Shown: positions 33,970 through 42,964, counted from the stretch's first letter. The stretch is 64,000 bases of DNA from Butyrivibrio proteoclasticus (GCF_900115735.1 NZ_FOXO01000022.1:1-64000); one strand, 5' to 3'. Notes: generated from the letters alone by a model not told the origin. Numbers and translations are program-made.

Positions 33970-35112
33970 ATGACAAGAGAAGAAACCTTTAAGATGCTCA
34001 ATGAATATGTGGATTATCTTCTTGAGAAATCCGATGCTGAGCACCCATATTGGAACATTGAAAATGTCCTTAGTGGAAAGCCAAATAAGTGGAACTACAT
34101 TGATGGATGTATGATCACAGCTGTTCTCTCACTTTACGAGCAGACTTCAAACAAGAAGTACCTTGATTTTGCTGATAAATTTGTTGGCTGGTTCGTGCAG
34201 GAAGATGGTCAGATCAAGACTTACAGTCCAGAAGAGTACAATCTTGACAATATCAACCCATCCAAGAATCTCTTTAAATTATACGAGCTTACAGGCAAGG
34301 AAAAATATAGAAAAGCCATGGATACTGTAAGAGCGCAGCTTGATACAATGCCAAGGACTAAAGCAGGAAACTTCTGGCACAAGAATATCTATCCATATCA
34401 GGTATGGCTTGATGGCATGTACATGGCACAGCCTTTCTACATGGAATATGAGAAGCGTTTCAATAAGATGCAGGGCTGCCTTGATTCTTTCAAGCAGTTT
34501 AAAAATGTTGAAGCTCTTATGAAGGATGAAAAGACAGGACTCTATTATCATGGATATGATGAGAGCAGAGAAATGTATTGGGCTGATAAGGAAACAGGAT
34601 GCAGTCCTAACTTCTGGCTTCGTGCTCTTGGATGGTTCACAGTAGCTTTGGTTGATACAGCAGAGGCAATCGATGAGTCTATGTATTACGAGAAGCGTTA
34701 CCTTCAGACAATGCTCAAAAATCTGGCTGACAGCCTTATTCCTTTCCAGGATGAAAGCGGAATGTTCTATCAGGTTGTAGATAAGGTAGACGATGAGAGA
34801 AATTATCTTGAGACTTCAGGAACAGCACTTATTGCCTATGGACTTTTGAAGGGCGTGAGACTTGGATATTTGCCTGAACGTTTCAAAGATGTTGCTATCA
34901 AGGCTTTTGATGGAATTGTTAACAAGTATCTTTCTCGTAACGAAGATGGTTCACCAAGACTTGGCGGAATCTGTCTTGTAGCAGGACTTGGCGGAGCACA
35001 GCACAGAGATGGCTCACTTGAGTACTACTTCTCAGAGCCTGTTGTTGAGAATGAAGCAAAAGGTGTGGCACCACTCATTCTTGCATACACAGAGCTGCTT
35101 CGTCTGAAATAA
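33970..35112 (+). CDS. Glycoside hydrolase family 105 (unsaturated rhamnogalacturonyl hydrolase)
   Basis: About 380 residues, an (alpha/alpha)6 barrel enzyme. Diagnostic blocks are WNYIDGCMITAVLSLYE, then IYPYQVWLDGMYMAQPFY with the catalytic Asp in WLDG, then FWLRALGWFTVALVDT and LETSGTALIAYGLLKGVRLG. It removes the unsaturated uronic acid that pectate or rhamnogalacturonan lyases leave on oligomers. No signal peptide, so it acts in the cytoplasm. I chose the ATG at 33970 because GGAG sits six bases upstream; the ATG at 33958 overlaps that site. A possible cre site and promoter lie just before it. It belongs with the GH28 gene functionally. Confidence 0.88.
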   Translation: MTREETFKMLNEYVDYLLEKSDAEHPYWNIENVLSGKPNKWNYIDGCMITAVLSLYEQTSNKKYLDFADKFVGWFVQEDGQIKTYSPEEYNLDNINPSKNLFKLYELTGKEKYRKAMDTVRAQLDTMPRTKAGNFWHKNIYPYQVWLDGMYMAQPFYMEYEKRFNKMQGCLDSFKQFKNVEALMKDEKTGLYYHGYDESREMYWADKETGCSPNFWLRALGWFTVALVDTAEAIDESMYYEKRYLQTMLKNLADSLIPFQDESGMFYQVVDKVDDERNYLETSGTALIAYGLLKGVRLGYLPERFKDVAIKAFDGIVNKYLSRNEDGSPRLGGICLVAGLGGAQHRDGSLEYYFSEPVVENEAKGVAPLILAYTELLRLK

Positions 35113-35143
35113 TAATCTAATACATCAATTCGTTATGAATGCG

Positions 35144-35170
35144 GCACACCCTTAATTGGGTGTGCTTTTT
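35144..35170 (+). terminator. Terminator after GH105
   Basis: GCACACCC and GGGTGTGC around TTAATT, then T5. Confidence 0.9.
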
Positions 35171-35196
35171 ATATAGCCTGATATTTCTAAACGGGA

Positions 35197-35222
35197 GAAT
35201 GTAGCTTGCAACATTCTTTTTT
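35197..35222 (+). terminator. Second hairpin, GAATGT-type
   Basis: GAATGT, eight-base loop AGCTTGCA, ACATTC, then T6. The same outer motif (GAATGTCGC..GCGACATTC, T5) recurs at 39412, also just before a gene. Confidence 0.55.
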
Positions 35223-35291
35223 CTATATCAAATTTATAATTGTGTGGTATACTGTTCTGATGAAATTATTATAAATTAAGAGGTATTTGAA

Positions 35292-36560
35292 ATGGCTGAT
35301 ATTACAAATAAAATGCTTGATTTTATAGATGCTTCACCGACTTGTTTTCATGTTGTTGATAACCTGAAAAAAGAGCTTGTAAAAAACGGTTACTTAGAGC
35401 TTTCTGAGAAGGAAGAGTGGAACCTTAAGGCAAAGGGGAAATACTTTGTTACAAGAAATGATTCTTCTATTATTTCTTTCAGAATTCCTAAGAAGGATTT
35501 CAAGGGCTTTTATATGATCGCAAGCCACAGCGATTCTCCTTCCTTTAAGATCAAAGAGAATCCTGAGATGGAAGCCGCAGGAGCATACGTGAAGCTCAAC
35601 GTTGAAAGATACGGCGGGATGCTTTGTGCACCATGGTTTGACAGACCACTTTCTGTTGCAGGAAGAGTTTTTGTAAAGGGTAAAAAAGGAATTGAGAGCA
35701 GGCTCGTTGATGTTGACAGGGATCTTGTTATGCTTCCTTCACTTGCTATCCATATGAACCGTGAGGCCAATGATGGTTACAAGTACAATGCGCAGACAGA
35801 TATGCTTCCTATTTTTGGAGATGAAGCTTCAAAGGACAGCTTTTTTGATGTTATTGCAGGGAGTGCAGGCGTAAAGAAAGAAGACATATTAAGCCATGAC
35901 CTTTTCCTGTATAACAGAGTTAAATGGACAACCTGGGGAGCAAACAACGAATATATTTCATGCTCACGCCTCGATGACCAGGAATGTGTTTACAGCTCAT
36001 TTGACGGATTCCTTAAGGGAAAAGAAAAAGAGAATGTGCCGGTTCACTGCGTATTTGACAACGAGGAAGTTGGAAGTGGAACCAAGCAGGGTGCTGCTTC
36101 AACATTCTTAAAAGCTACTCTTGTAAGAATAAATGAGTGCCTTGGAAGAACTACAGAGCAGTACTACACAGCACTTGCAAACAGCTTTATGATCTCTGCT
36201 GATAATGCACATGCAGTTCATCCTAATCATGTTGAGAAGGCTGATCCTGTGAACAGACCTGTAATGAACAAGGGTATTGTTATCAAATACAACGCTAACC
36301 AGAAATATACTACAGATGCTTTCTCTGCTGCATTCTTCAAGAATGTCTGCGAAAAAGCAAACGTTCCTTATCAGACATTTACAAATCGTTCTGATACTGT
36401 CGGAGGCTCAACCCTCGGAAATATTTCTACAACTCAGGTTGCAGTTGACACAGTAGATATTGGTCTTGCACAGCTTGCTATGCACTCACCTTATGAGTCA
36501 GCAGGTGCCAAGGACCCCGAGTATCTTGCAAAGGCATCAAAAGAATTTTATTCATTATGA
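35292..36560 (+). CDS. apeB: M18-family aminopeptidase
   Basis: 422 residues, full length for bacterial M18 aminopeptidases. Two-zinc site elements are visible: ASHSDSPSFKIK (first His), CSRLDDQECVYSS (bridging Asp), FDNEEVGSGTKQGAAS (Glu pair with catalytic Glu) and DNAHAVHPNH. It trims N-terminal residues from peptides in the cytoplasm. TTAAGAGGT precedes the ATG. The SseB-like gene begins 26 bp after the stop with its own GAGGAG site. The apeB symbol rests on family resemblance only. Confidence 0.85.
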   Translation: MADITNKMLDFIDASPTCFHVVDNLKKELVKNGYLELSEKEEWNLKAKGKYFVTRNDSSIISFRIPKKDFKGFYMIASHSDSPSFKIKENPEMEAAGAYVKLNVERYGGMLCAPWFDRPLSVAGRVFVKGKKGIESRLVDVDRDLVMLPSLAIHMNREANDGYKYNAQTDMLPIFGDEASKDSFFDVIAGSAGVKKEDILSHDLFLYNRVKWTTWGANNEYISCSRLDDQECVYSSFDGFLKGKEKENVPVHCVFDNEEVGSGTKQGAASTFLKATLVRINECLGRTTEQYYTALANSFMISADNAHAVHPNHVEKADPVNRPVMNKGIVIKYNANQKYTTDAFSAAFFKNVCEKANVPYQTFTNRSDTVGGSTLGNISTTQVAVDTVDIGLAQLAMHSPYESAGAKDPEYLAKASKEFYSL

Positions 36561-36585
36561 TAGAGAATAGAGGAGATAGGTTTTA

Positions 36586-37917
36586 ATGGGATTATTTGAT
36601 TTATTTGGTGGGAAAAAGAATGGGGCTGGAGAGGAAGTTTCCAAGGAACAGGAACTTTTGTCCAGTAAGGAAAAAGAAATAGAAGCAGCCAGAAAGGCTC
36701 ATGCGGAGCTGACATGGCCTACTATTCCCAAGCTCAACCCTGTAAATATAAAAGACGCTGAGACTCACGATATGGAGGAAACAGTTTCGCCTGAGAGAAA
36801 GAGTGAGGTTGGCCAGCTCATTTATGAGCCTGACATCTCAATTGATGCTCTTGTTGATCTTTCAGGACAGGAATTGTTATTCCTTCTGACAGCTATGGAA
36901 GTATTTACTAAGACAGCCCCTTTACCTGATTTTGAAAAGAATCACAGAAAGGTCTACAACGAGGTTCTCGGAAGACTTCGTGATTCAAAAGATCTGTATG
37001 TTCTTTATGATACATCTACAGGCTATCCTTTCATCGACCATGGATTTGCCAATGTATATTTTGAAGAAGAGCTTGCTGAAAAGGCAAGAAGCATGTTTGA
37101 AGGTCAGTACAGAAAGCTTGTTGTAAGAAAAGTTAAGGTAGAAAATGATGAAGCACCTGCAAATGTAAGACGCGGATTCTTTGATTATCTTTATTACATA
37201 GGTATCGAGAATCTTATTGTGGATAATGGTGCTTACAGAGCAAGATTTAAACGAAATGAGATAGTTGTTTCTCCAATGGACTGGAATAGCGATAGAAAGG
37301 ATGCTTCACCTGTTAATCCTGAACTTAACTTTGCTATGATAGATTTCCTTGAGGAACTTCGCTGGCCTGTTGCTTATGAGAAAAGAGCTGATGTATTAAA
37401 GGCAAAAGAAGTGAGAATGCTTTCACTTATCAGAAATGCCAATTATATCATTCCTATGCAGCATGAAGGTCCTGCAGAAGTCATGGAAGATGGCAGGATC
37501 AGAATGGGTAAGGACACAAAGCTCAAATTCCTTGTTATGAAGACCAAGGATGATAAACAGTTCCTTCCTGTTTATACAGATGCCATTGAATTTAGCAAAA
37601 AGCTGACCGGCACAGAGTGGAATGCGGCAGTGTTCAAGTATCAGGATATCCTTAAGTTTGTACAGGACAAGGAAGGCATAAGAATCAATCCAAACGGACA
37701 GGGCATTGTCCTTCCAAAAGACAGAATGATGGCCATCGAGATCGCGGCTCAGCAGGCAGCCATCATGAGAGGCAAGGCAGGTATTAAACCTCAGCAGACA
37801 GGGTCTGCAGCTTCAATGAGCGAAGATGCAGCAGTTCAGGCAGCGCTTAATCAGGCTATGGCCAAGATGAACGAAAAAAGAAACACAGAAGATTTTAAAG
37901 AGTCTGAAGAACAATAA
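36586..37917 (+). CDS. SseB-domain protein
   Basis: 443 residues. The C-terminal part (about 305-390: KLKFLVMKTKDDKQFLPVYT, then DAIEFSKKLTGTEW and GIVLPKDRMMAIE) is an SseB-type N-terminal domain. The N-terminal half has a second, less clear copy around LYVLYDTSTGYPFIDHGFAN, where the strand order looks like the same fold. The start MGLFDLFGGKK is a typical amphipathic opening; the C-terminus is Gln/Ala-rich and charged. Function is unknown; the domain is often found in specialised secretion or toxin-related neighbourhoods, but nothing here shows that. Confidence 0.7.
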   Translation: MGLFDLFGGKKNGAGEEVSKEQELLSSKEKEIEAARKAHAELTWPTIPKLNPVNIKDAETHDMEETVSPERKSEVGQLIYEPDISIDALVDLSGQELLFLLTAMEVFTKTAPLPDFEKNHRKVYNEVLGRLRDSKDLYVLYDTSTGYPFIDHGFANVYFEEELAEKARSMFEGQYRKLVVRKVKVENDEAPANVRRGFFDYLYYIGIENLIVDNGAYRARFKRNEIVVSPMDWNSDRKDASPVNPELNFAMIDFLEELRWPVAYEKRADVLKAKEVRMLSLIRNANYIIPMQHEGPAEVMEDGRIRMGKDTKLKFLVMKTKDDKQFLPVYTDAIEFSKKLTGTEWNAAVFKYQDILKFVQDKEGIRINPNGQGIVLPKDRMMAIEIAAQQAAIMRGKAGIKPQQTGSAASMSEDAAVQAALNQAMAKMNEKRNTEDFKESEEQ

Positions 37918-38001
37918 TTAGCTTGTTAATAAACGGATAATAGTCTAAAATAGTAGTATAGTAGGCTATTGTCCGTTTCCTTTTTTATAAGGAGTGGTGT
38001 G

Positions 38002-38871
38002 ATGTTAGACAGACTTATGGGTGCTTTCATGGTTGAGAGAGGGCTGATGACAAAGAATCAGCTCGATCAGGTCAATAAGGTACAGGAATCTAATAGAGCT
38101 AAACTTGGTGTGGTAGCGGTATCTGAAAAGCTCATGACAATTGCTCAGGCAGAGCAGGTCAATGCACTTCAGGCTTCTATGGATATGCGTTTCGGAGATA
38201 TTGCCGTAGAAAAGGGATATCTTACTGATGCACAGGTTGAGCGTCTTCTAAAGCTTCAGGGAAATAGTTACATGGCATTTGTTCAGGCCGTGGTTGACCT
38301 TGGAATTCTCCCAATGGAGAAAATACCTGAAATTGAAAAAGAATATGAAACATATGTTGGCGCTACTGCCATAGATATGGTAGAACTTAAGACAGGAAAT
38401 ATTGACAATATAGTTCCAATTTTTTTGCATACAGGCAATAAAACATATAAAAGTATATTTTCCATGGCTATCAAGGCGTTGTACAGACTTGTGGACAATC
38501 ATGTTTACATAGGAAAATCATATGTTGTTAATTCCGTTAGAGAGGAAGTAATAGGATATCAGCATTTTCACGGTGATGTAAGCGGAGTGTTGGCTATTTC
38601 TGGAAAATATGACAACATGAAGAAAATGGCAATTGCTTATACCAAGGAAGAATTTATTGAAACCAGAGAAGATGCCCTTGATGCTATCTGTGAGCTTATA
38701 AATTGTATCAATGGTTTGTATGCCACAGAGGAAAGTAAAAAAGAGGTACGTATTGAACTGAATCCACCGGATTTTTCAGTTGCTTTTCAAGGAATAGACT
38801 ATGAAGGTATTGTAGTGATGCCGGTTTATATCAGTGGCGGCGAGATAAAGTTAATTATTAGGATTGTTTGA
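38002..38871 (+). CDS. CheX-like chemotaxis phosphatase with an N-terminal helical domain
   Basis: About 289 residues. The start is the ATG at 38002 after AAGGAG; the frame open from 37969 has no ribosome site there. Residues 1-125 contain repeated helical units (LMGAFMVERGLMTKNQLDQV, then FGDIAVEKGYLTDAQVERLL) like the N-terminal domain of GspE/PilB ATPases. Residues about 145-289 resemble CheX: DVSGVLAISGKYDNMKKMAI, then EDALDAICELINCINGLYA with the E-x-x-N-type helix that attacks CheY-P. It should dephosphorylate the CheY encoded 24 bp downstream. The fusion order is unusual for CheX. Confidence 0.7.
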   Translation: MLDRLMGAFMVERGLMTKNQLDQVNKVQESNRAKLGVVAVSEKLMTIAQAEQVNALQASMDMRFGDIAVEKGYLTDAQVERLLKLQGNSYMAFVQAVVDLGILPMEKIPEIEKEYETYVGATAIDMVELKTGNIDNIVPIFLHTGNKTYKSIFSMAIKALYRLVDNHVYIGKSYVVNSVREEVIGYQHFHGDVSGVLAISGKYDNMKKMAIAYTKEEFIETREDALDAICELINCINGLYATEESKKEVRIELNPPDFSVAFQGIDYEGIVVMPVYISGGEIKLIIRIV

Positions 38872-38895
38872 TCATAAACTTTGGAGGCGGATTAA

Positions 38896-39249
38896 ATGAA
38901 AAGTGTTTTGATAGTAGATGATTCAAGAACTTCCAGAAGATTTTTATCGGATATACTTGAGAGAGCAGGATATAAAATAGTAGGGGAAGCTGTTAATGGT
39001 CAGGAGGGGTTTGATCAGTATGTAAAACTTCATCCGGACATTGTGACTATGGATATAACCATGCCTGTTATGGATGGCATTGATGCCCTTAAACTTATAA
39101 AAAGAAATAATCCTGATGCGAAGGTTGTAATGATAACAGCCGCAGGTCAAAAAGAAAAAATGATGGAAGCACTGAAAATAGGTGCAGTTGAGTTTGTTTC
39201 CAAACCTTTTATCGAAGAAGCTGTTTTGGATGCACTTAAACGCTGCTGA
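38896..39249 (+). CDS. CheY-like single-domain response regulator
   Basis: 117 residues, receiver domain only. The acidic pocket is VDD (residues 7-9), the phospho-acceptor is Asp52 in DIVTMDITMPVMDG, the Thr switch is in VVMITAAGQ and the Lys is in FVSKPF. GGAGGCGG lies ahead of the ATG. Paired with the CheX-like gene upstream, it is probably one phosphorylation sink or motility output unit. Confidence 0.9.
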   Translation: MKSVLIVDDSRTSRRFLSDILERAGYKIVGEAVNGQEGFDQYVKLHPDIVTMDITMPVMDGIDALKLIKRNNPDAKVVMITAAGQKEKMMEALKIGAVEFVSKPFIEEAVLDALKRC

Positions 39250-39267
39250 CATTATGAACTTGCAGAG

Positions 39268-39307
39268 CATATAAAGGCGCTGAAATGCGTTTTTATATGC
39301 TTTTTTT
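39268..39307 (+). terminator. Terminator after cheY-like gene
   Basis: GCATATAAA..CGC pairs with GCG..TTTATATGC, then T7. Confidence 0.75.
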
Positions 39308-39436
39308 ATATCATAGGAAATTGCTTCCTATGATATAAAAAATCGCTCCGCTAAGGAAGCGCACTCGCGCAATTGGAAGATGTTGCATAAATGCAACCGC
39401 GCTCGGCGCGAGAATGTCGCAAGCGACATTCTTTTT
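39305..39436. repeat. Cluster of hairpins
   Basis: In order: a 15-bp stem TTTATATCATAGGAA/TTCCTATGATATAAA (39305-39339), a C+G-rich stretch rich in GCGC, TTGCATAAATGCAA, CGCGCTCGGCGCG and finally GAATGTCGC/GCGACATTC with T5 (39412-39436). The last is a terminator. The cluster is much more C+G-rich than its surroundings. Confidence 0.55.
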
Positions 39437-39492
39437 ATGTGAACTTGTAGTATATTGTATAATATAACCATATTTTTGAAAGGTTTTTGCTT

Positions 39493-40215
39493 ATGAACAG
39501 AAAAGTATTGATAACAGGTGCTTCAAGAGGAATTGGCAGAGAAATCGCTATTTCTTTTGCAAGTAAAAAAGATGAGCTGTTTCTGACCTGCATAAACAGC
39601 ATAGATGAGCTTAAAAGCCTTGGGGATGAGCTTACAGAGAAGTACGGCGCCATCTGCCACGTGTTTAAGTGCGATGTTGGAAATTATGAAGAGGTAAAAA
39701 CGCTTTTTTCACATATAAAGGATGTTGATATAGTCGTAAATAACGCAGGGGTTGCGTGGATAGGTCTTTTGACAGATATGGAACAGGAGGATTGGAAGAG
39801 GCTTATGGCAACAAATCTGGATGGGCTTTTTAATACTTCCAAATTTGCTGTACCTCTCATGGTAAAAAAACATACTGGCAGGATCATCAACATTACATCG
39901 GTGTGGGGGAGTGTCGGAGCATCATGTGAGGTGGCTTATTCTGCCTCTAAGGGTGGCGTTAATTCTTTTACCAGGGCTCTTGCAAAAGAGCTCGCTCCCA
40001 GTAACATTCAGGTTAATGCCATATCCTGCGGAGTGATCGACACAGATATGAACAGAAGGCATCTTACAAGTGAAGATCTTGAAGAACTTGAAAATGAGAT
40101 TCCTATGGGAAGAATGGGACAGGCAAGGGAGGTTGCAGAGCTTGTTTTAATGGTTTCTGAGGCGCCATCATATATGACCGGGCAGATAATAACAATTGAT
40201 GGTGGATGGATTTAA
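39493..40215 (+). CDS. Short-chain dehydrogenase/reductase (FabG-like)
   Basis: 240 residues. The NADP-binding motif is TGASRGIGR (near residues 8-16), NNAG is in VVNNAGVAWIGLL, and the catalytic Ser-Tyr-Lys set is in ITSVWGSVG and VAYSASKGG. The C-terminus MTGQIITIDGGWI is typical of 3-oxoacyl-ACP reductases. In Firmicutes a near relative is the EF-P 5-aminopentanone reductase (YmfI), and this short variant could be that enzyme; no fatty-acid genes are near. The ATG at 39493 follows GAAAGG at ten bases. Confidence 0.8.
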   Translation: MNRKVLITGASRGIGREIAISFASKKDELFLTCINSIDELKSLGDELTEKYGAICHVFKCDVGNYEEVKTLFSHIKDVDIVVNNAGVAWIGLLTDMEQEDWKRLMATNLDGLFNTSKFAVPLMVKKHTGRIINITSVWGSVGASCEVAYSASKGGVNSFTRALAKELAPSNIQVNAISCGVIDTDMNRRHLTSEDLEELENEIPMGRMGQAREVAELVLMVSEAPSYMTGQIITIDGGWI

Positions 40216-40224
40216 AAAAAGTAC

Positions 40225-40252
40225 TTTACAAAAAAGAAAAAAGTGTTACAAT
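40225..40252 (+). promoter_or_regulatory. Promoter of trxB
   Basis: TTTACA, 16-bp spacer, TACAAT, 45 bp before the start codon. Confidence 0.5.
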
Positions 40253-40296
40253 TAAATTGTACACAATCAATAATATTTATGAATAGGAGGTATTTT

Positions 40297-41235
40297 ATGT
40301 ACGATTTAGTAATTATTGGTTCTGGTCCTGCTGGCTTATCTGCTGCAGTTTATGCAAAGAGAGCAGGTTTAAATATGATCATTATAGAAAAAAATCCGGT
40401 GAGCGGAGGACAGATCATAGACACTTATGAAGTTGACAACTATCTTGGAATTCCAGGGGTTAACGGGTTTGACCTTGGAATGAAATTTAGAGAACATGCT
40501 GATAAGCTTGGCGCAGAGTTCGTTGATGGAACAGTTACCGGAATTGAATGCATAGATAAGGGTTCAGATGATAAGGCGCCTGTTTACAAAGTTAAAACTG
40601 ACAATGGAGAGTATGAGACTCACACAGTAATCATTGCTTCAGGTGCACATCATTCCAAGCTTGGCGTTCCGGGAGAAGAGGAATATATCGGAAAGGGAGT
40701 TTCTTACTGTGCAACATGTGACGGAGCATTTTATCGTGATAAGGTTACTGCTGTTAACGGTGGTGGAGACGTAGCTGTAGAGGATGCGATCTTCCTTGCG
40801 AGATTTAGCAAGAAGGTTTACCTCATTCATAGAAGAGATGAGCTTAGAGCTACCAAAATTCTTCAGGATGAGCTCTTTGGTCTTGATAATGTTGAAGTTA
40901 TCTGGGACAGCGTTGTTAAAGAGATCAAAGGTGAGGACAAGGTTACTCACTTAAAGGTTGAGAACGTTAAGTCAAAAGAAATGTCAGATGTAAATGTTGA
41001 TGGTATTTTTATTGCTATAGGTATTCATCCTTCAACAGATCTTTTTGCTGATATTGTTGAATGTGATGAAGGTGGCTACATTATCGCAGGTGAGGATGGC
41101 AAAACTTCAGCTCCCGGCATATTTGTAGCAGGTGACTCAAGGAAAAAGAGGCTCCGTCAGATAGTTACAGCCGTTGCAGATGGCGCAAATGCAGTAACCA
41201 GCGTGCAGGATTTCCTTGTCGGAAAAGAAAAGTAA
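40297..41235 (+). CDS. trxB: Thioredoxin-disulfide reductase
   Basis: 312 residues, normal length. FAD-binding GSGPAGLSAAVYAKRAGL at the N-terminus, redox-active CATC (Cys138 and Cys141 in SYCATCDGAF), NADPH-binding GGGDVAVEDAIFLA and the C-terminal FAD motif GIFVAGDSRKKRLRQIVTAV. It reduces thioredoxin with NADPH. The start is the ATG at 40297 directly after AGGAGGTATTTT; the upstream extension of the frame is not used. In NADPH motif terms the usual GGGDSA Ser is Val here (GGGDVA). Confidence 0.92.
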   Translation: MYDLVIIGSGPAGLSAAVYAKRAGLNMIIIEKNPVSGGQIIDTYEVDNYLGIPGVNGFDLGMKFREHADKLGAEFVDGTVTGIECIDKGSDDKAPVYKVKTDNGEYETHTVIIASGAHHSKLGVPGEEEYIGKGVSYCATCDGAFYRDKVTAVNGGGDVAVEDAIFLARFSKKVYLIHRRDELRATKILQDELFGLDNVEVIWDSVVKEIKGEDKVTHLKVENVKSKEMSDVNVDGIFIAIGIHPSTDLFADIVECDEGGYIIAGEDGKTSAPGIFVAGDSRKKRLRQIVTAVADGANAVTSVQDFLVGKEK

Positions 41236-41302
41236 GTACTGTTGGGAGTGGTTCAAAAAGTCCACAAAAAGCAAGCGCTTAATGATAAAAAATTGATAAA
41301 AT

Positions 41303-41331
41303 TTGACAAAAATGGTTAAAGGGCGTATATT
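41303..41331 (+). promoter_or_regulatory. Sigma-A-type promoter of the NlpC/P60 gene
   Basis: TTGACA, 17-bp spacer, TATATT. A 10-bp direct repeat GTAACAATT..GTAACAATT lies just downstream (41355-41373), and an AAGCGCTT palindrome lies upstream at 41273. Confidence 0.75.
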
Positions 41332-41385
41332 GTTAAAAGATGTGAAATTTTTCGTAACAATTACTGTAACAATTGGAGGCCCATT

Positions 41386-42735
41386 TTGAAAAAAGCTAGC
41401 ATGCAGCTAATGGCTTTGAGTGTTGTAGCTGCGATAACATTTTCAAGTTTGAGTATGGATGCATATGCATATACATCTTCCAACAAGGTGACAAGTGTCC
41501 TGCCACAGGCGGGCATAACATATGCTCTTGGCAGCAATCAGGTTTCTCTTTCAAATCTTCAGCAGTCTGCAAGTGAGGAGACTTCCGTTGACGAGTCAAA
41601 GGAGAAAGCTTCAACAGAGTCTGTTAGCACAACCGCCGAGAAGGATATTGAAGCTACTTCAGCCGTGACTAATGAGACGCCAAGTGCTTCAACAATTACT
41701 GACAACATTCTTAAAGATATACAGAATGCAACAGGTGCAGTAATAAGTAATAAAGAAAGCACTGACGAAAGTACTGAGGGAGAAGAATCTGAAGAGATTT
41801 CTGAGGAAGAGAGCTTTAAGTCCCTTGTTATTGCTAAAGTAAATGATTATGTCAACGTTCGTGATCTTCCAAGTGAAGAAGACGGAGAAATAATCGGTAA
41901 GCTCTACGATAAGTCAGTTGGTTATTTTATCGAAGAAGATAATGGCTGGTATAAAATTAAGTCAGGATCTGTAGAAGGATATGTTAAGGCAGAGTACTGT
42001 GTCACAGGTGAGGATGCAGTAGAACTTGCCAAGGAAGTAGGAACCAGAATCGCAACAGTTACTACTACGACACTTAAGGTAAGAAGTGGCCCGGGACTTG
42101 ACCAGGAAGTACTTGGTCTTGTTCCTATAGAGGACGAGCTTGTTGTTGAGGAAGAGCTTGATGGCTGGGTTAAGGTTAGTATCGAGGAAGGTGATGGTTA
42201 TGTATCACTTGACTACGTAACACTTTCAACTGAGTTTGTAGAAGCTGAATCCAAGGCAGAAGAGGAAGCACGTCTTGCCAAGGAAAAGGCAGCCAGAGAA
42301 GCAGCTAATGCAGCAGCTAAAAAAGGAACATCCAAGACATCGGGTTCATCAAGCTACAATGCAGCAAGTTCCTACACAACTGCTACAAGTTCAATCGGAT
42401 CTGCAGTTGCCCAGTTTGCTCAGCAGTTCGTTGGAAATCCTTATGTATATGGTGGAACATCTCTTACGAATGGTGTTGACTGTTCAGGATTCGTAATGAG
42501 TGTATATGCTAACTTTGGTGTAAGTCTTCCACATTCTTCCGGTGCAGACAGAAGTGTTGGTTCAGCAGTTGATGGACTTGCAAATGCACAGCCCGGTGAT
42601 ATTATTTGCTATTCAGGTCATGTAGCTATTTACATTGGTGGTGGACAGATTGTACACGCTTCAACAGCTAAGACCGGTATCAAGATTTCAAGCGCTGATT
42701 ACCGTACAGTCCTTGCTGTAAGAAGGATCTTCTGA
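41386..42735 (+). CDS. NlpC/P60 peptidoglycan endopeptidase with two SH3 domains
   Basis: 449 residues, TTG start with GGAGG six bases ahead. A signal peptide (to about DAYA) is followed by a Ser/Glu-rich linker, two bacterial SH3 domains (about 138-205, with VNVRDLPSEEDGEIIGKL; about 218-285, with LKVRSGPGLDQEVLGLV), an Ala/Lys helix and the NlpC/P60 domain (about 335-449). The catalytic Cys is in NGVDCSGFVMSVY, the His in YSGHVAIYIGG and the third polar residue in HAST. It cuts stem peptides in peptidoglycan outside the cell. Strong own promoter; the structured interval 42743-42874 follows. Confidence 0.9.
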   Translation: MKKASMQLMALSVVAAITFSSLSMDAYAYTSSNKVTSVLPQAGITYALGSNQVSLSNLQQSASEETSVDESKEKASTESVSTTAEKDIEATSAVTNETPSASTITDNILKDIQNATGAVISNKESTDESTEGEESEEISEEESFKSLVIAKVNDYVNVRDLPSEEDGEIIGKLYDKSVGYFIEEDNGWYKIKSGSVEGYVKAEYCVTGEDAVELAKEVGTRIATVTTTTLKVRSGPGLDQEVLGLVPIEDELVVEEELDGWVKVSIEEGDGYVSLDYVTLSTEFVEAESKAEEEARLAKEKAAREAANAAAKKGTSKTSGSSSYNAASSYTTATSSIGSAVAQFAQQFVGNPYVYGGTSLTNGVDCSGFVMSVYANFGVSLPHSSGADRSVGSAVDGLANAQPGDIICYSGHVAIYIGGGQIVHASTAKTGIKISSADYRTVLAVRRIF

Positions 42736-42742
42736 TGTTCCA

Positions 42743-42874
42743 AAAATGAGAAATGCACACTCGGAATCTTCGATTCCTCGTTTCATGGCATTCGCCATAT
42801 ATAAATAAAAAGAAGTGACAATATATGAGCAAGCTCATATTGTCACTTCTTTTTATTTATGCATTTCTCATTTT
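42743..42874. repeat. Branched palindromic element (multi-stem structure)
   Basis: Outer stem AAAATGAGAAATGCA (42743-42757) with TGCATTTCTCATTTT (42860-42874). Inside are three hairpins in order: GGAATC/GATTCC, TGGC/GCCA and a long one, ATAAATAAAAAGAAGTGACA with its complement, loop at 42831. A four-way-junction-like fold results. The long hairpin could terminate transcription (its left arm is A-rich, right arm T-rich). Candidate structured RNA or MITE. Confidence 0.65.
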
Positions 42875-42964
42875 GACACAAATTTCAAAATATTGTACAA
42901 TAAATAAAACGATTAACCCCTCATAAAATGAGGAAATAGCATTAAAATATATACGGAGGTTAAT

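Noticed and set aside
41236..41385. c-di-AMP (ydaO/yuaA) riboswitch before the NlpC/P60 gene
   Set aside because: Such riboswitches often precede wall hydrolases, but the interval is too short and holds a normal promoter with no conserved aptamer core.
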